Shown: piece by piece, positions 9,541 to 19,718 of the stretch | Layout: each line of letters starts with the position of its first letter | Numbering within the stretch: position 1 is the stretch's first letter | Source: Azolla caroliniana | Lineage: Eukaryota; Polypodiophyta | Reading direction: 5' to 3' | DNA length: 64,000 bases | NCBI GenBank assembly: GCA_043228905.1 | Contig: JBHGNT010000001.1 | Span: forward strand, 21,824,001 to 21,888,000 | Notes under the pieces: generated by a model | What the model saw: only the letters and a program-made list of their open reading frames with translations | The model's database searches: none | Told to the model about the DNA's origin: nothing | Program-made: the position numbers and the translations under genes

Positions 9541-11794
9541 AGAGGTACGGATACAATGAGTACATGGCGCATCACTATGCATACACGACTAAGGTGGCGG
9601 ACATGCGTGAGCCGGAGAGCTACGCAGAAGCAACAAAAGACGCAAATTGGCATGCTGTTATGGACGAAGAAATGCGGGCACTAGATGCCAACGACACATG
9701 GGACCTGGTTGACCAACCCCGATAGTGCAAACCAATCAGTTGCAAGTGGGTTTAAAAGGTAAAGTACAACGTCGACGGTACGGTCAATCGGTACAAAGCC
9801 CGGTTAGTGGCGAACGGATACGCACAGACCCACGGAATCAACTCCGACGAGACCTTCGCTCCGGTAGCGAAGATGACGACGGTTCGCGTGGTACTAGCGG
9901 TTGCTGCAGCAAGGGGATGACATCTTCACCAAATGGACGTGAAGAATGCATTTCTTCAAGGTGATCTTGAAGAACAGGTCTATAGGATCCAACCCCTCGG
10001 TTTCCAATCGGAGATGAACAAGTCAGTAGTGTGCCGACTCAAGCAGTCGCTTTACGGTCTGAAACAAGCCCCCCGAGCGTGGAATGCAAAGATCAAGCAC
10101 CGGTTGCGTAAGATGGGGTTTGTGGCCTCTAAGTCTGACTCTTCATTGTTCATCCGAAATGGTCCGGACGGTTCGGTTTGCATTTTTCTTTATGTAGATG
10201 ATTTAGTCATCACCAGACCCGGTCTCGTTGAAATCGGCCGAGTGAAGTCCCAGTTGTCAAACGCATTTGAAATGAAGGACTTGGGGGACCTTCATTATTT
10301 TCTTGGGATCGAGGTGATCTGAACCCCAAATGGCATATTTCTCTCACAACGCCATTATGCGTTGAATATGTTGTACAAGTTTAGCATGACAGAATGCCGA
10401 CCGATCTCTACACCCCTAGACCAGAAGCTAAAGCTACGTCCCGACTCCGGACCGGCCTGCGATGAGAAACAGTTCCATCAAATTGTCAGAAGCCTCATAT
10501 GCCTGACAATCACTCGACCCGACATCAGTTACCCGGTCGGAGTGATCAGCCAGTTCATGCAGAAGCCGACCGTCGAGCACCTTCAGTGCATACACCGGAT
10601 ACTCCGTTATGTTAGTGGCACGAAGGATCAGGGACTGTTATACCGACACGGTATAGCTGGGAAGCTAGTTGGATATACCGATGCCGACTGGGCTAGTGAT
10701 GCATCAGATTTCCGATCCACCTCTGGTTACATGTTTTCTCTTGGTAGCGCGACTGTTCCGTGGAGCAACAAAAAGCAGCAAACAGTGGCTTTCTTGAGCA
10801 TTGAGGCTGAGTATGGGGGCGCTACCATTTCCACCTCTGAAGCCATCTGGCTTCAACGACTACTGCGTCACCTCCAGATCGAGGTGCCGACCCCGATTCC
10901 GATCCATTGTGACAACATGAGCAGCATACAACTCACCAAGAACCCTGTATTCCATGCTCGGACAAAGCACATAGAAGTGCATTATCACTTTATTCGTGAG
11001 CGGGTCTGAGAGGTGAAGTTGAACTTCGGTATGTTCACACGAATTGACAAGTTGCCGACATCTTCACCAAGCCGCATGGATCGGACAACTCGCAACACTT
11101 TTCGGAGATGATTGGCATTCAGCATCTCGATGTGCCACACTTGAGGGGGAGAACAGGAGATGGAGCGGATGGCACCGGACAAGGAGCCGGAGAGGAAGAA
11201 AGAACAAACAAAGGGGGAGACCAGAGGAAAATGGAGGCCGAATCGACGAAGGGAGTTGGCACGTCCGAACAAGTCGGAATGAGCGGCAACGACAGCAGAG
11301 TCAAGAAGGACAGAGCCGACGGGAAGGAGAAGGCCAAGACCCAGACATGGTCTAATGTGGTGAAGGGCCTGAAACTGGGAGACGAGTTGGAGAACACCGA
11401 CCCGGACAAGAGCCAAAACAAATCGGGGGAGACCGATTCGGACAAGAGCTTGAACAAATCGGAGGAAACCGATTCAGTTCAAGATTCGGAGAAGTCAGAT
11501 CAACTAAAGGCCAACCGGACGAGAAGGCAACGGAAGTCGATACCGACACGGAGGAACCGATGGATCGACAAACGCCGAAGTCATAACAATGAAGGAGCTG
11601 AAATGGTATTGTTGAGCAGACAAGCCGACCAAGGAGGTCAAGGTGCGTAGTACTGGACGGGTCACGAGAAGCGGAACCGGACCAGAGGAGGAGCGCGAGT
11701 AAGGCGGGAGGACGTCAGATGGAGCCGGAGGAAAGGACCGGCTACTGCAAACACTAACACCATGATCCGACCTCAAGTTGAACTTTAGGGGAAG
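9541..11794 (+). pseudogene. CopA RT, RNase H and C-terminal extension
   Basis: RT blocks in order: [59 protein letters not shown] and the catalytic LYVDDLVIT near 10195. RNase H follows with YTDADWASDAS, a weakened LSIEAEY and HCDNMSSIQLTKN, then TKHIEVHYHFIRERV. After RNase H comes a stretch of about 215 codons rich in Lys, Arg and Glu, preceded by CTTGAGGGGGAG at 11139-11150. CopC and CopD share this extension. Stops break the frame at several points. Confidence 0.8.
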
Positions 11795-11885
11795 TGTTGA
11801 GCGATCAAGCTCAACTAGATCCAGATCTACTGAATAAGCCAGAGCCAGATCAGTATCTGGATGATATCCGGAAGGATGAGCCGGA
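11795..11885 (+). repeat. CopA 3' LTR, left piece
   Basis: It starts TGTTGAGCGATCAAGC right after the degenerate polypurine tract TTTAGGGGAAG and is cut by CopB about 90 bp in. The reading resumes at 16750. Confidence 0.8.
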
Positions 11886-12416
11886 TCGAGTTGAGTAAAG
11901 CGCGGAATATTGCTCGGCCACAACCGAGACTTGAACACTTCGATGAGAATGGAGAACACAGAAATGGGAACTAAAAAGTGAACACAAGATGTTTACGTGG
12001 AAAACCCTAATAGGGAAAAACCACGGGAGCCCACAGACTCCGAACTATCACTATGAAGAGAAGTATAAAATCAGAGACTCGTAGGCAACGACCTCGAGCT
12101 CTTTATCTTCGCCAACCGGCGGTTACAACAAAGTATCTCTCTGTATCTCACACTCTCTCTTTGTCGCTCTCACTGTACAACAGTTACAACCATATAACAA
12201 CTACAACCTTACAAAGTGATTGCCCTAAGTCATATTTATACTTATATAACCTTAGGGCTATTTACAAATATAGCCTCAATAGGCTTACTCAAAACATATT
12301 TACAGATATGTCTTCTCTTCCAGTTCTCACTGGCTCTCTTCCGGATCTCTTCCGGTTCTCACCGGGTCCTCTTTATTCATCACCAGATCCCATCCAGAGA
12401 GACTGATTTCCCAACA
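11886..12416 (-). repeat. 3' LTR of CopB
   Basis: In element orientation it starts TGTTGGGAAATC at 12416, directly after the purine tract GTGAAGGGGGAGAT. It matches 16193-16749 over its length. A short block repeated in the right copy accounts for part of the length difference. Confidence 0.8.
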
Positions 12417-13711
12417 ATCTCCCCCTTCACTCTGGCATGGGATATCTTGTTAGCCCGATCCACTTTCGACACGCAACCAGCTTGTCGGTTGTCAAGACCA
12501 TGGTCAGCATGTCCAACCCATTCTCCTTCGTGTGGATCTTCCTCAGCACGAACTCTTGATCTTCTACTCTCTCCCGGATCCAGTGGTACCTCCGTTGGAT
12601 ATGTTTCATCCGGGAATGGTAGGCCGCGTTCTTTGCAAGGTGGATTGCTCTCTTCCAGTGCTCTCTTGACCGCGTTCCAGTGCTCTCTTCCGGGATTGCT
12701 CATGAACCGGCTCACCACTCCGACTGCATATCCGATATCCGGCCGGGTACATACCATCGCGTACATCAAGCTCCCGACGGCAGAGGCATATGGTATCTTC
12801 ATCATATCCTTCTTCTCTACCTTTGTCCTTGGGCTTTGTTTTTCGGATAGCTTGCAGTTTGCTGGAAGTGTCGATCCGACTGGTTTCACTTTCAACATGT
12901 TGAACCGTTGAAGCACCTTTGTCACATACTGCTCCTTTGACAAACACAACTTCTTCGACCGGTCCTGGATGATGTACATTCCCAATATCTGTCTTTCCGC
13001 CCCCAAGTCTTTCATTGAGACGGTCTGGTTCAGAGCCTTCTTCAGCATCAGAATCTTGCCTTGGTCTTGTCCGACGATCAGCATATCATCCACATACAAG
13101 AGGAGTATCAGGAAATCGCCTCCATCAAATTTCTTCACAAACACACAGTGATCAGCCTATGTCTTGTGGTACCCTTGGTCGGTCATGAAGGAGTCTAACA
13201 TCCAGTACCATTGCCGGGGAGCTTGCTTCAGTTCGTATAGGCTCTTCTTCAACCGGCACACTAGGTGTTCCATCCCTTTCCTTTCAAATCCTTCCGGTTG
13301 ATGCATGTAGATCTCTTCTTTGAGGTCGCCATGTAAGAATCTCGTCTTAACGTTTAGTTGCTCTACCTCGAGGTCCATGCTTGCTGCTATGCCCAATACC
13401 GTCCGGATGGATGTCATCTTTACTACCGGGGCAAAGATCTCATCGAAATCCACTCCTTTCTTCTGCTAGAATCCCTTCACCACGATTCGGGCCTACTTGT
13501 ATGGTGGATTTCCGGCATCCCTTGGTTTCAACTTGTACACCCACTTGTTCCGGAGTGCTCTCTTACCTTTCGGCAACTCCGTCAGTTCATATGTGTGGTT
13601 CTCATGTAGGGAATCCATCTCATCCTGCATGGCACTCAACCACTTGCGGTTGTGGGTGTCTCTCTTTGCTTCTTCGAAGCTTTCTAGCTCCCCCTCATCG
13701 GTTAGCAACAC
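12417..13711 (-). pseudogene. CopB RT with deleted RNase H
   Basis: RT is spread over three open pieces (13711-13493, 13453-13157, 13144 onward) with stops between. Landmarks are WVYKLKPRD, IRTVLGIAASMDLEVEQLNVK, SLYELKQAPRQWY and the catalytic LLLYVDDMLIVG near 13090. After GVVSRFMSNPGREHWNAVKR the reading jumps straight to the last part of RNase H (IHLAKN, then MKHIQRRYHWIRERV), removing the YTDAD and SSTEAEY parts. The junction at 12654-12690 holds two copies of CCAGTGCTCTCTT, which suggests deletion between short direct repeats. The final HPM-like tail ends at 12427 beside the 3' LTR. Confidence 0.8.
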
Positions 13712-14703
13712 ATGCTCTGCATCCGGAAATCTCCGGGGGCTCTTCCCTCTTGGAGAGGATATCTCCGTCCCTGGTTTCTGATTGTCGGTTCCTCCATTTG
13801 TTCCTCATCCAAATCCAATTCGGGATCTTGTCTGGTTCCAGTGTCTTCTTCTTCTTCTTCTTCTTCTTGGGTCAGTTTAGTTTCTTGTTCATATCCGGCC
13901 GGTTCGTCGAGTGTCATCCAGTTACCGACTAGAGTCCGGTTTTCAACCGGGTAAGTCCTTGTGTCCTCCAACCAGTTTCCAATGAATGATCTGGAGTTCA
14001 TCACCTTCTCTAACTCCCAGTCGGCAATGTTCCTGTCTTCCATGAAGATTATGTCCCGACTCCGGAACACCTTCTTGTCGACTAGATCCCACACTCGGTA
14101 ACAAAACTCATCATCGTCGTATCCAAGGAATATGCATGGCATGGACTTCGGATCTAGCTTTGTTCTCTTGTCCTTTGCAACATGCACATATGCGAGACAC
14201 CCGAACACCTTCAGATGCTGGTAAGATACATCTTTACCGGTCCATACTTTCTGAGGTGAGTCTCCTTCCAAGGGTGCTAAGGGTGATCTATTTATCACAT
14301 AGGTCGCCGTCTTGGGTAACTTTGCATGTGCTAGCATGCTCCAGACTCTCTCCATTATGGTCTGGTTCATTCTTTCGGCCAGCCCATTTAGTTTCGGCGT
14401 CTTTGGCATAGTAAACTCAAGCTGGATTCCCTTTGACCGATGGTACTCCTCGAACTGCCCCCGGTATTCTCCTCCGTTATCTGCTCGAACCGCCTTCAGC
14501 TTCCGGTTGGTTTCTCTTTCCACTCTCGCGTGGAGCTCCTTGAAGATGGATAGCACCTGATCCTTCGTCTTCAATGGTGAGACCCACAACTTCAAGCTAT
14601 GGTCATCTATGTGCGTCACGAAGTACTGCGATCCGGCATGTGACTTCGTGTCCACTTGACACACATCAGTATGCACCAGCTCCAGTGGTGCATTCCATCT
14701 CAT
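13702..14703 (-). CDS. CopB integrase
   Basis: An open stretch of 333 codons carries the whole integrase core and the linker to RT. The catalytic acids are visible: ELVHTDVCQVD, VRADNGGEYRGQFEEY and NGLAERMNQTIMERV. The block HLKVFGCLAYVHVAKDKR and the ELEKVMNSRS segment follow. A poly-glutamate run encoded by TTC repeats (about 13846-13868) lies in the linker. A short gap after KLPK suggests a small internal deletion of the WAEA block. It sits downstream of the protease piece after a frame slip near 14705. Confidence 0.8.
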   Translation of the reverse strand: MRWNAPLELVHTDVCQVDTKSHAGSQYFVTHIDDHSLKLWVSPLKTKDQVLSIFKELHARVERETNRKLKAVRADNGGEYRGQFEEYHRSKGIQLEFTMPKTPKLNGLAERMNQTIMERVWSMLAHAKLPKTATYVINRSPLAPLEGDSPQKVWTGKDVSYQHLKVFGCLAYVHVAKDKRTKLDPKSMPCIFLGYDDDEFCYRVWDLVDKKVFRSRDIIFMEDRNIADWELEKVMNSRSFIGNWLEDTRTYPVENRTLVGNWMTLDEPAGYEQETKLTQEEEEEEEDTGTRQDPELDLDEEQMEEPTIRNQGRRYPLQEGRAPGDFRMQSMCC

Positions 14704-14727
14704 CGGTGGTCTTGACCGAAAGGAGGT

Positions 14728-15315
14728 TCAGTTTTGCTTGCCAGCCAAGCAATTGGTGCACTTCTCAAGTTGTACGTCCTTCACCAGAATGAGGTTGTCT
14801 TCGGCAAGCCTCTTCATCCCCTTCTCACTCATGTGACACAGTCTTTTGTGCCACAGCTCACCGGCAATGTCGAATGCTATGTTCACTTCTTCCCGGCATA
14901 TCCGGGCATGCATCAAGTACAGTGTGTTGACCTTCCGGGCTCGAGCCACTATGAGACTCCCTTTGCTAAACTTCATGACTCCATTCTGGATGCTACCCAT
15001 GTAGCGTTCATCATCTAGCCGACCGGCTGATATTAGGTTCAATCGAACCTCCGGAACGTGTCGAACATCCTTAAGCAACAACTTGCATCCGGTTGATGTC
15101 GTCAACAACACATCTCCTATGCCGACAATTTGGCATGTACCTTCATTCCCCATCCGGACACAACCATGACCATCGGTTGCGTAGGATGAGAAGCATTTCC
15201 GGTCTAGTGTCAGGTGGAACGACGCACCAGAATCGACAACCCACATTGTTTCGTCGCTGACAAGGTTTAACTCATTCTCTTCGGGAATGAGCATCCGTTC
15301 TTTTTCACTTGTCAT
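14728..15315 (-). CDS. CopB protease and GAG-pre-integrase
   Basis: An open stretch of 195 codons. The retropepsin motif MWVVDSGASFHLT is intact, with D-S-G. Then come VRHVPEVRLNLISAGRLD and a GAG-pre-integrase zinc region: ELWHKRLCHMSEKGM and LEKCTNCLAGKQ. The product would be a processing protease fused to the N-terminal zinc part of integrase. Confidence 0.8.
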   Translation of the reverse strand: MTSEKERMLIPEENELNLVSDETMWVVDSGASFHLTLDRKCFSSYATDGHGCVRMGNEGTCQIVGIGDVLLTTSTGCKLLLKDVRHVPEVRLNLISAGRLDDERYMGSIQNGVMKFSKGSLIVARARKVNTLYLMHARICREEVNIAFDIAGELWHKRLCHMSEKGMKRLAEDNLILVKDVQLEKCTNCLAGKQN

Positions 15316-15405
15316 GATCGCCGACGTTCCCTTCCAATCCAGGCCTCTCCAGTCTGAACCATTTCGGTCCGAACTCTTCTTCGAATTGGTGGTGTCGGTT
15401 TCTTT

Positions 15406-16164
15406 CTATTTCCGGAAATGCCAACAGTTCTTCTGGAAGTGCCCCGGCTTCCCACAGTAGAAGCAAGTAGGCCTCCCCCTTGACTTCGACCTCGTCCCCA
15501 ACTTGTCCCGGTTTTTGGGACTCTGATATCGGTCTGTTCCCCTGTTGTGATCATCTTCTGTGACTAAGGCCTTCGGATCGGTTCCGGACTCCCGGTCCTT
15601 CCGTCGAGCTTCTTCATCTCGCAAGCTTGATTTTACCCTTGCTAGGGATAGTTGTTTTCCTTCCTGCCCGGCGTTGCCCAACGTGACAACTAATGTCTCC
15701 CAGCTGTTCAAGAGGGAACCGAGCAGGAGCAATGCAAGTACCTCATCGGTGAGAGGTACTTCCAACGAGGTTGCCTAGCGTATTAGCCCCTGGAAGGTAT
15801 TCATGTGCTCTGCCATACTGGAGTTGTCTTGGTATCGAAGCCTCACTAGCTTCCGGAATACCGAAACCCGATTAACGGCATTCTTGTTCTAGAACATGAT
15901 GCCGATCTGCTCCTAGAGTTCATGAGCCTTGCTCTCTTCATTGAAGTTGTTGTACAGGCTCATGTCGATGAAGCACCGAATGTATGCTGTCGTTTTCATG
16001 TGCATCACCTCCCACATTGTGGCGTCGATCTTATCCGGTTTCTTGTCCCCGAACTGAACTGGCAACTAAAGATCTTTAACTACCATCATATCCCTCATCT
16101 TCGACTTCCACACTGAGTTGTTGAAGCCGGTGAGCTTGAACATGCCATTGAACGATTCTTCCAT
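15406..16164 (-). pseudogene. CopB gag
   Basis: It starts MEESFNGMFKLTG at 16164, about 28 bp from the LTR. The block SVWKSKMRDMM and the helical LYNNFNEES region follow, with stops near 16070 and 15900. From 15765 the frame is open: LALLLLGSLLNSWETLVVTL, LREEARRKDRE-like, and a CCHC knuckle CFYCGKPGHFQKNC near 15460. It corresponds to the gag of CopE in the same family. Confidence 0.8.
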
Positions 16165-16177
16165 TTCCTGTGTTGTT

Positions 16178-16190
16178 CTCTCTAATACCA
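16178..16190 (-). promoter_or_regulatory. Primer-binding site, CopB
   Basis: TGGTATTAGAGAG on the minus strand sits 2 bp from the 5' LTR end at 16193, close to the tRNA-Met-type copia site. Confidence 0.65.
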
Positions 16191-16192
16191 CT

Positions 16193-16749
16193 TGTCGAGG
16201 ATTAACGCGGAATATTGCTCGGCCACAACCGAGGCTTGAATCACTTCTATGAGAATGAAACACTGAAATGGGAAATGGAGAGTACATAAAATGTTTACGT
16301 GGAAAACCCTAATAGGGAAAAACCACGGGAACCCACAGACTCCGAACTATCACTATGAAGAGAAGTGTACAATCAGAGACTCGTAGACAACGACCTCGAG
16401 CTCTGTATCTTTGCCAACCGGCGGTTACAACTGAGTATCTCTCTGTATCTCACACTCTCTCTCTTTCTGTCGCTCTCATTGTACAACAGTTACAACAGTA
16501 TAACAACTACAACCTTACAAAGTGATTGCTCTAAGTCATATTTATACTTATATGAACTTAGGGCTATTTACAAATATAGCCTCAATAGGCTTACTCAAAA
16601 CATATTTACAGATATGTCTTCTCTTCCAGTTCTCACAGGCTCTCTTCCGGTTCTCACCGGGTCTCCTCCGGTTTCCGGATCTCTTCGGTTCTCACCAGGT
16701 CCTCTTTATTCATCGCCGGATCCCATCCGGAGAGACCGATTTCCCAACA
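16193..16749 (-). repeat. 5' LTR of CopB
   Basis: A 557-bp LTR from TGTTGGGAAATC (16749) to CTCGACA (16193). It carries the motif GTTTACGTGGAAAACCCTAAT near 16295, which is also in the 3' LTR and in CopE. Confidence 0.8.
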
Positions 16750-17129
16750 AATCAATATCCGAAAACAAGAGCCGGATCGGGGAGACAGATCAAAGAGCCG
16801 GATTCGAGTGCAAACCGGAAGCCTAGTAGTAGCCTAGACTATTAGGTAAGCATTGTCTCGTAGTTAGGGTCAGTCGCACGTAGCAATATTGAAGTACCTG
16901 TCAGTACTTCTGTTAGTCCTTTATGGACTTGTATAAAAGTGCTCTTTGAGCACATTCTATGTACACAGAGTATTGTCATTAATTTGAATTAAGTTTATGT
17001 TCTGCTCTCTCTATCTCTCTCTCCCATGCGTATTCTCTATGTTAAGTTCTCCATTAAACCTTTTCTCATTTTTTGTTGCTATCCGGCTAAGCCGGTTTGT
17101 CTAACGCTTCCACACGCTAACTTTCACAG
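16750..17129 (+). repeat. CopA 3' LTR, right piece
   Basis: This continues the CopA LTR after CopB, with TTGTATAAAAGTGCTC near 16930, and ends TTTCACA at 17129. The next five bases GTAGG are the second target duplication. Confidence 0.85.
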
Positions 17130-17763
17130 TAGGGATTCGACTTCTTTGATAATGGCCTACAATCCGGAAGCTAATGGCAAAGTGGAAAGAGGACATGGGC
17201 CAATAGTTAAAGTTTTCGCAAAGGCATGTAAAGGATGGGTCAATGATAAGCCAAAAATGTTACCATATGCATTATGGGCCGACAGAACAACTCACAACAG
17301 TGTTACCGGATATATGCCTGCAAAACTGATACTTGGACAAAAGCCAATAATGCCAATTGAAGAAAAGATAGCTACATGGGTTGTGTTGCCTTGGGAATCA
17401 AAAATTAGTTGGGAGGATTTACTTGCCACCCGAATTCGAAAACTTGAGTCCAAGACAAAAGACGTAGAAAAAGCAACTAGTAGATTGAAAGAAGCTAGAA
17501 CCAAGAACAAGGATTGGTTTGACAAGCTAAAAAGAATCTGTCCAAGAAAGGTGAAAGAGGGGGACTGGGTATTAGTACATGACAATAGGCTGGATAATCA
17601 ACATAGTACTAAGCGCAAGTTCGCAAAAGGATGGTTCGAACCTTATGAAGTTAGAAAAATAGCAAATAAGGCAACATATTTCCTCAACGAATTAGATGGG
17701 ACAGAAATTCGTATCCCAATTGTAGGAAAAGGATTAGAATATTTAAAAGGAGGGAGTCACTAG
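17130..17763 (+). pseudogene. GypD integrase C-terminal half
   Basis: The reading resumes GypD integrase after CopA, with a frame slip in the first 20 bases. It is then open for about 205 codons: MAYNPEANGKVERGHGP (with the third catalytic Glu region), YALWADRTTHNSVTGYMP, LGQKPIMPIEE, a coiled segment, and the C-terminal module EGDWVLVHDNRLDNQH, FEPYEVRKIANKATYFLNELDGT. It is colinear with GypE integrase but well diverged from it. A stop at 17761 and about 100 bp of untranslated sequence precede the LTR. Confidence 0.8.
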
Positions 17764-17921
17764 AGCTCGAATTTTATGAAGAAGAAGAAGAACTAAAAGA
17801 ATCGGAAGAAGTGTTGGATGAACTTTGCACAACCAATGTGCAAGTTTAGAGGGGGTGGATGTCGTGAAGGAATTGCTTCACGATATAAAAATAAACGCGA
17901 ATATTATATTAAGTAACATTT

Positions 17922-17994
17922 AAGAGACTTGAACCCATAACCTTGTATACCAAGTATAAAACACATACCATTAGGATAAGTTATATTTTATAAT
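17922..17994 (-). other. tRNA-like sequence in GypD LTR
   Basis: On the minus strand TATCCTAATGGTATG resembles a Pol III A box, and GGGTTCAAGTCTC about 40 bp later resembles a B box. The same arrangement occurs in both GypF LTRs. A full cloverleaf is not evident. Confidence 0.45.
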
Positions 17995-18053
17995 TATATT
18001 TTTGTCATCACAGTTATGCCATGCTATTTTTCATACATGGGAGCTTAGATGAG

Positions 18054-18104
18054 CATTTGGCGCACATGCTATTTAATGCATGTAAAATGCATGTGCGCCA
18101 AATG
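18054..18104 (+). repeat. Perfect 16-bp inverted repeat
   Basis: CATTTGGCGCACATGC (18054-18069) and its exact reverse complement (18089-18104) are separated by 19 bp. Transcribed, this would form a strong hairpin inside the GypD LTR. Confidence 0.9.
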
Positions 18105-18400
18105 GCGATCATGCATCACGTGCATTACATGCACCTTCACATCATCGTATGCATGAGTGTACCAATAAATAAATGAAGGAAGCAATCAATGAGGGGGGCA
18201 ATCAATTAAGAGAAAGTTAGAAAATCAAACAAGTTAGCTTTGCAAAGAGTTTTATGTTTTGAAGTTGGAGTGAAGGGTTCACATCGAGAGTTCGGCAAAA
18301 GAGAAGTCGCATCTTACGATCGAATATTGTAACTTTGGTAAAATCTTGTATTGTTAATTTAAATTTTGTTCTTATAATACATTTTCACTTTAATCATACA

Positions 18401-18939
18401 TTGTCCCTATTAGTATCTGTGCTCATCTCCCTCCCACAAATAATTTATTCTTCTTATCCTTGATGATAGGAATCATCTCCCTCCCAAAAATAATTTATTC
18501 TTCTTATCCTTAATGTTTCTAACATCTGTGTGCAAGCCTTATAAAAGTTTCTTCAACTCCCCTTAACCTTAGTCCCTGTGACTTCACTACATGAACCACA
18601 ACTACCCTGACAACGTTAGGTCAAGGGTGAGGGTGTGGAAGAGGGTAAAAGTGAGGGAATCGTGAATCATGACAGAAACTTGGTAAGGTGTGAGGGCGAA
18701 TTGTGAAATTGAATTGTGAGGGTGAGAGCGTGAAGATGAGGGTGAATCTAGTGGGTGAGCACGAGTGCAAGGATGGAGGGCCGCGACTGGAGGTCGCATA
18801 CCCTGAGGTTGGGCGGCTAAGAGTGGAGGGCCACCGTGGAGGTTACGCATCCTATTGTTTTCTCATTCTTGCGACCATCTCAATTTCTCAGTAGACTGTT
18901 GTAAGTCTATAAGGAAAACGAATATTGCCTATTATACGA
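18401..18939. other. Spacer between GypD and GypE
   Basis: It contains two near-identical 37-bp blocks (CATCTCCCTCCCA..AATAATTTATTCTTCTTATCCTT at about 18425 and 18475) and a purine-biased GTGAGGG-rich stretch at 18600-18790. No gene was recognised. Confidence 0.5.
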
Positions 18940-19672
18940 TGTCGTGAAGGATTCCGGCCATATGAGGAAACAAAGCCAAATGCCTGTGAATGTAGGTGTA
19001 CACCAGTGCACATCTTTTGTACAAACTTATGTAAATAGCATAGTAATGATAGGGTTTTTGGTGATTACTAGGAAAAAACGATTCGATAGGTACTTTAGTA
19101 CCACACGGATGGAGAGAATCGAGGGGAGATTTGCGAGAAAATCGATTATCATAAAGACGATGCAATGGCCTTCCCTTGTGCTATAAAAGGGGAGGCCTTG
19201 AACTATTTTGGGGATCTGAGATTTGGGAGGACGAAGCTCTGCCCGTTTGAGTGCCAAAGCTCTCCCTCCTCTCTCGGTACTGTGCTCTATACTAGGGAAC
19301 AAGAAGGTGAATCCTCTGCTCACGTTGGAAGCCCGCGTGCCCCCAACCAGAGGATCATCATTCTGTGTGTGGCGGTGTCTGTTGAGCTCAGACCTCCTTC
19401 CCGGTTGTACTCACTGCGTGTTCTGCACATAATCGAATCATGACTCATTGTTCTGACTCTATGTTCCTTCCTCATCTTTTTCGTTCTATTCTGTTTTGTT
19501 TGGTTCAATGTCTGTTTGGGTCCAAGTGATGTTAGGATCTTCCGAGGTCACATGCAAGTGGAGACAATCGGTTGGCTCCACTTCCCTTTTTCTTCCTCTA
19601 TGTTTGACTCCTTGGTTCAAGTCCCCCGTGGTTCTGCCCCATTTCTACGTATACACGCGGAAAAGCGTGAGA
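18940..19672 (+). repeat. 5' LTR of GypE
   Basis: It begins TGTCGTGAAGGATTCCGG and ends about 4 bp before the primer site. TATAAAA at 19182-19188 is conserved at 25460-25466 in the 3' LTR. Confidence 0.85.
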
Positions 19673-19675
19673 TCT

Positions 19676-19689
19676 TTGGTGAACCCGAC
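19676..19689 (+). promoter_or_regulatory. Candidate primer-binding site, GypE
   Basis: TTGGTGAACCCGAC directly inside the 5' LTR, identical in GypA and GypC. Confidence 0.6.
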
Positions 19690-19718
19690 TTGAAGGAGGG
19701 CGGCAAAGGAGTCCTAAG

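Larger units (their letters stand above)
11886..16749 (-). mobile_element. CopB, Ty1/copia element nested in CopA
   Basis: A minus-strand copia element with both LTRs. The right border (16749) is sharp. The left border near 11886 is uncertain by a few bases and I found no clean target duplication. The family differs from CopA and is shared with CopE: gag begins MEESFNGMFKLTG and the protease motif is VDSGASFHLT. The RNase H centre is deleted, so the copy cannot be autonomous. Confidence 0.85.
6297..17129 (+). mobile_element. CopA, Ty1/copia element with CopB nested inside
   Basis: A plus-strand copia element whose 3' LTR was later split by CopB. Its own length is about 6.0 kb. The 5-bp target duplication GTAGG is perfect at 6292-6296 and 17130-17134. 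Order: 5' LTR, tRNA-Met-type primer site, gag, protease, integrase, RT, RNase H, a C-terminal extension, polypurine tract, 3' LTR. It belongs to the same family as CopC and CopD. Many stops and frame slips show an old copy. Confidence 0.9.
17860..18400 (+). repeat. 3' LTR of GypD
   Basis: It starts TGTCGTGAAGG right after the purine tract TTTAGAGGGGGTGGA. It is AT-rich and not related in its body to the GypA or GypE LTRs. The right end near 18400 is a guess from the loss of LTR-like signals. It holds a tRNA-like stretch (17922-17994, minus) and a perfect 16-bp inverted repeat. Confidence 0.55.
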
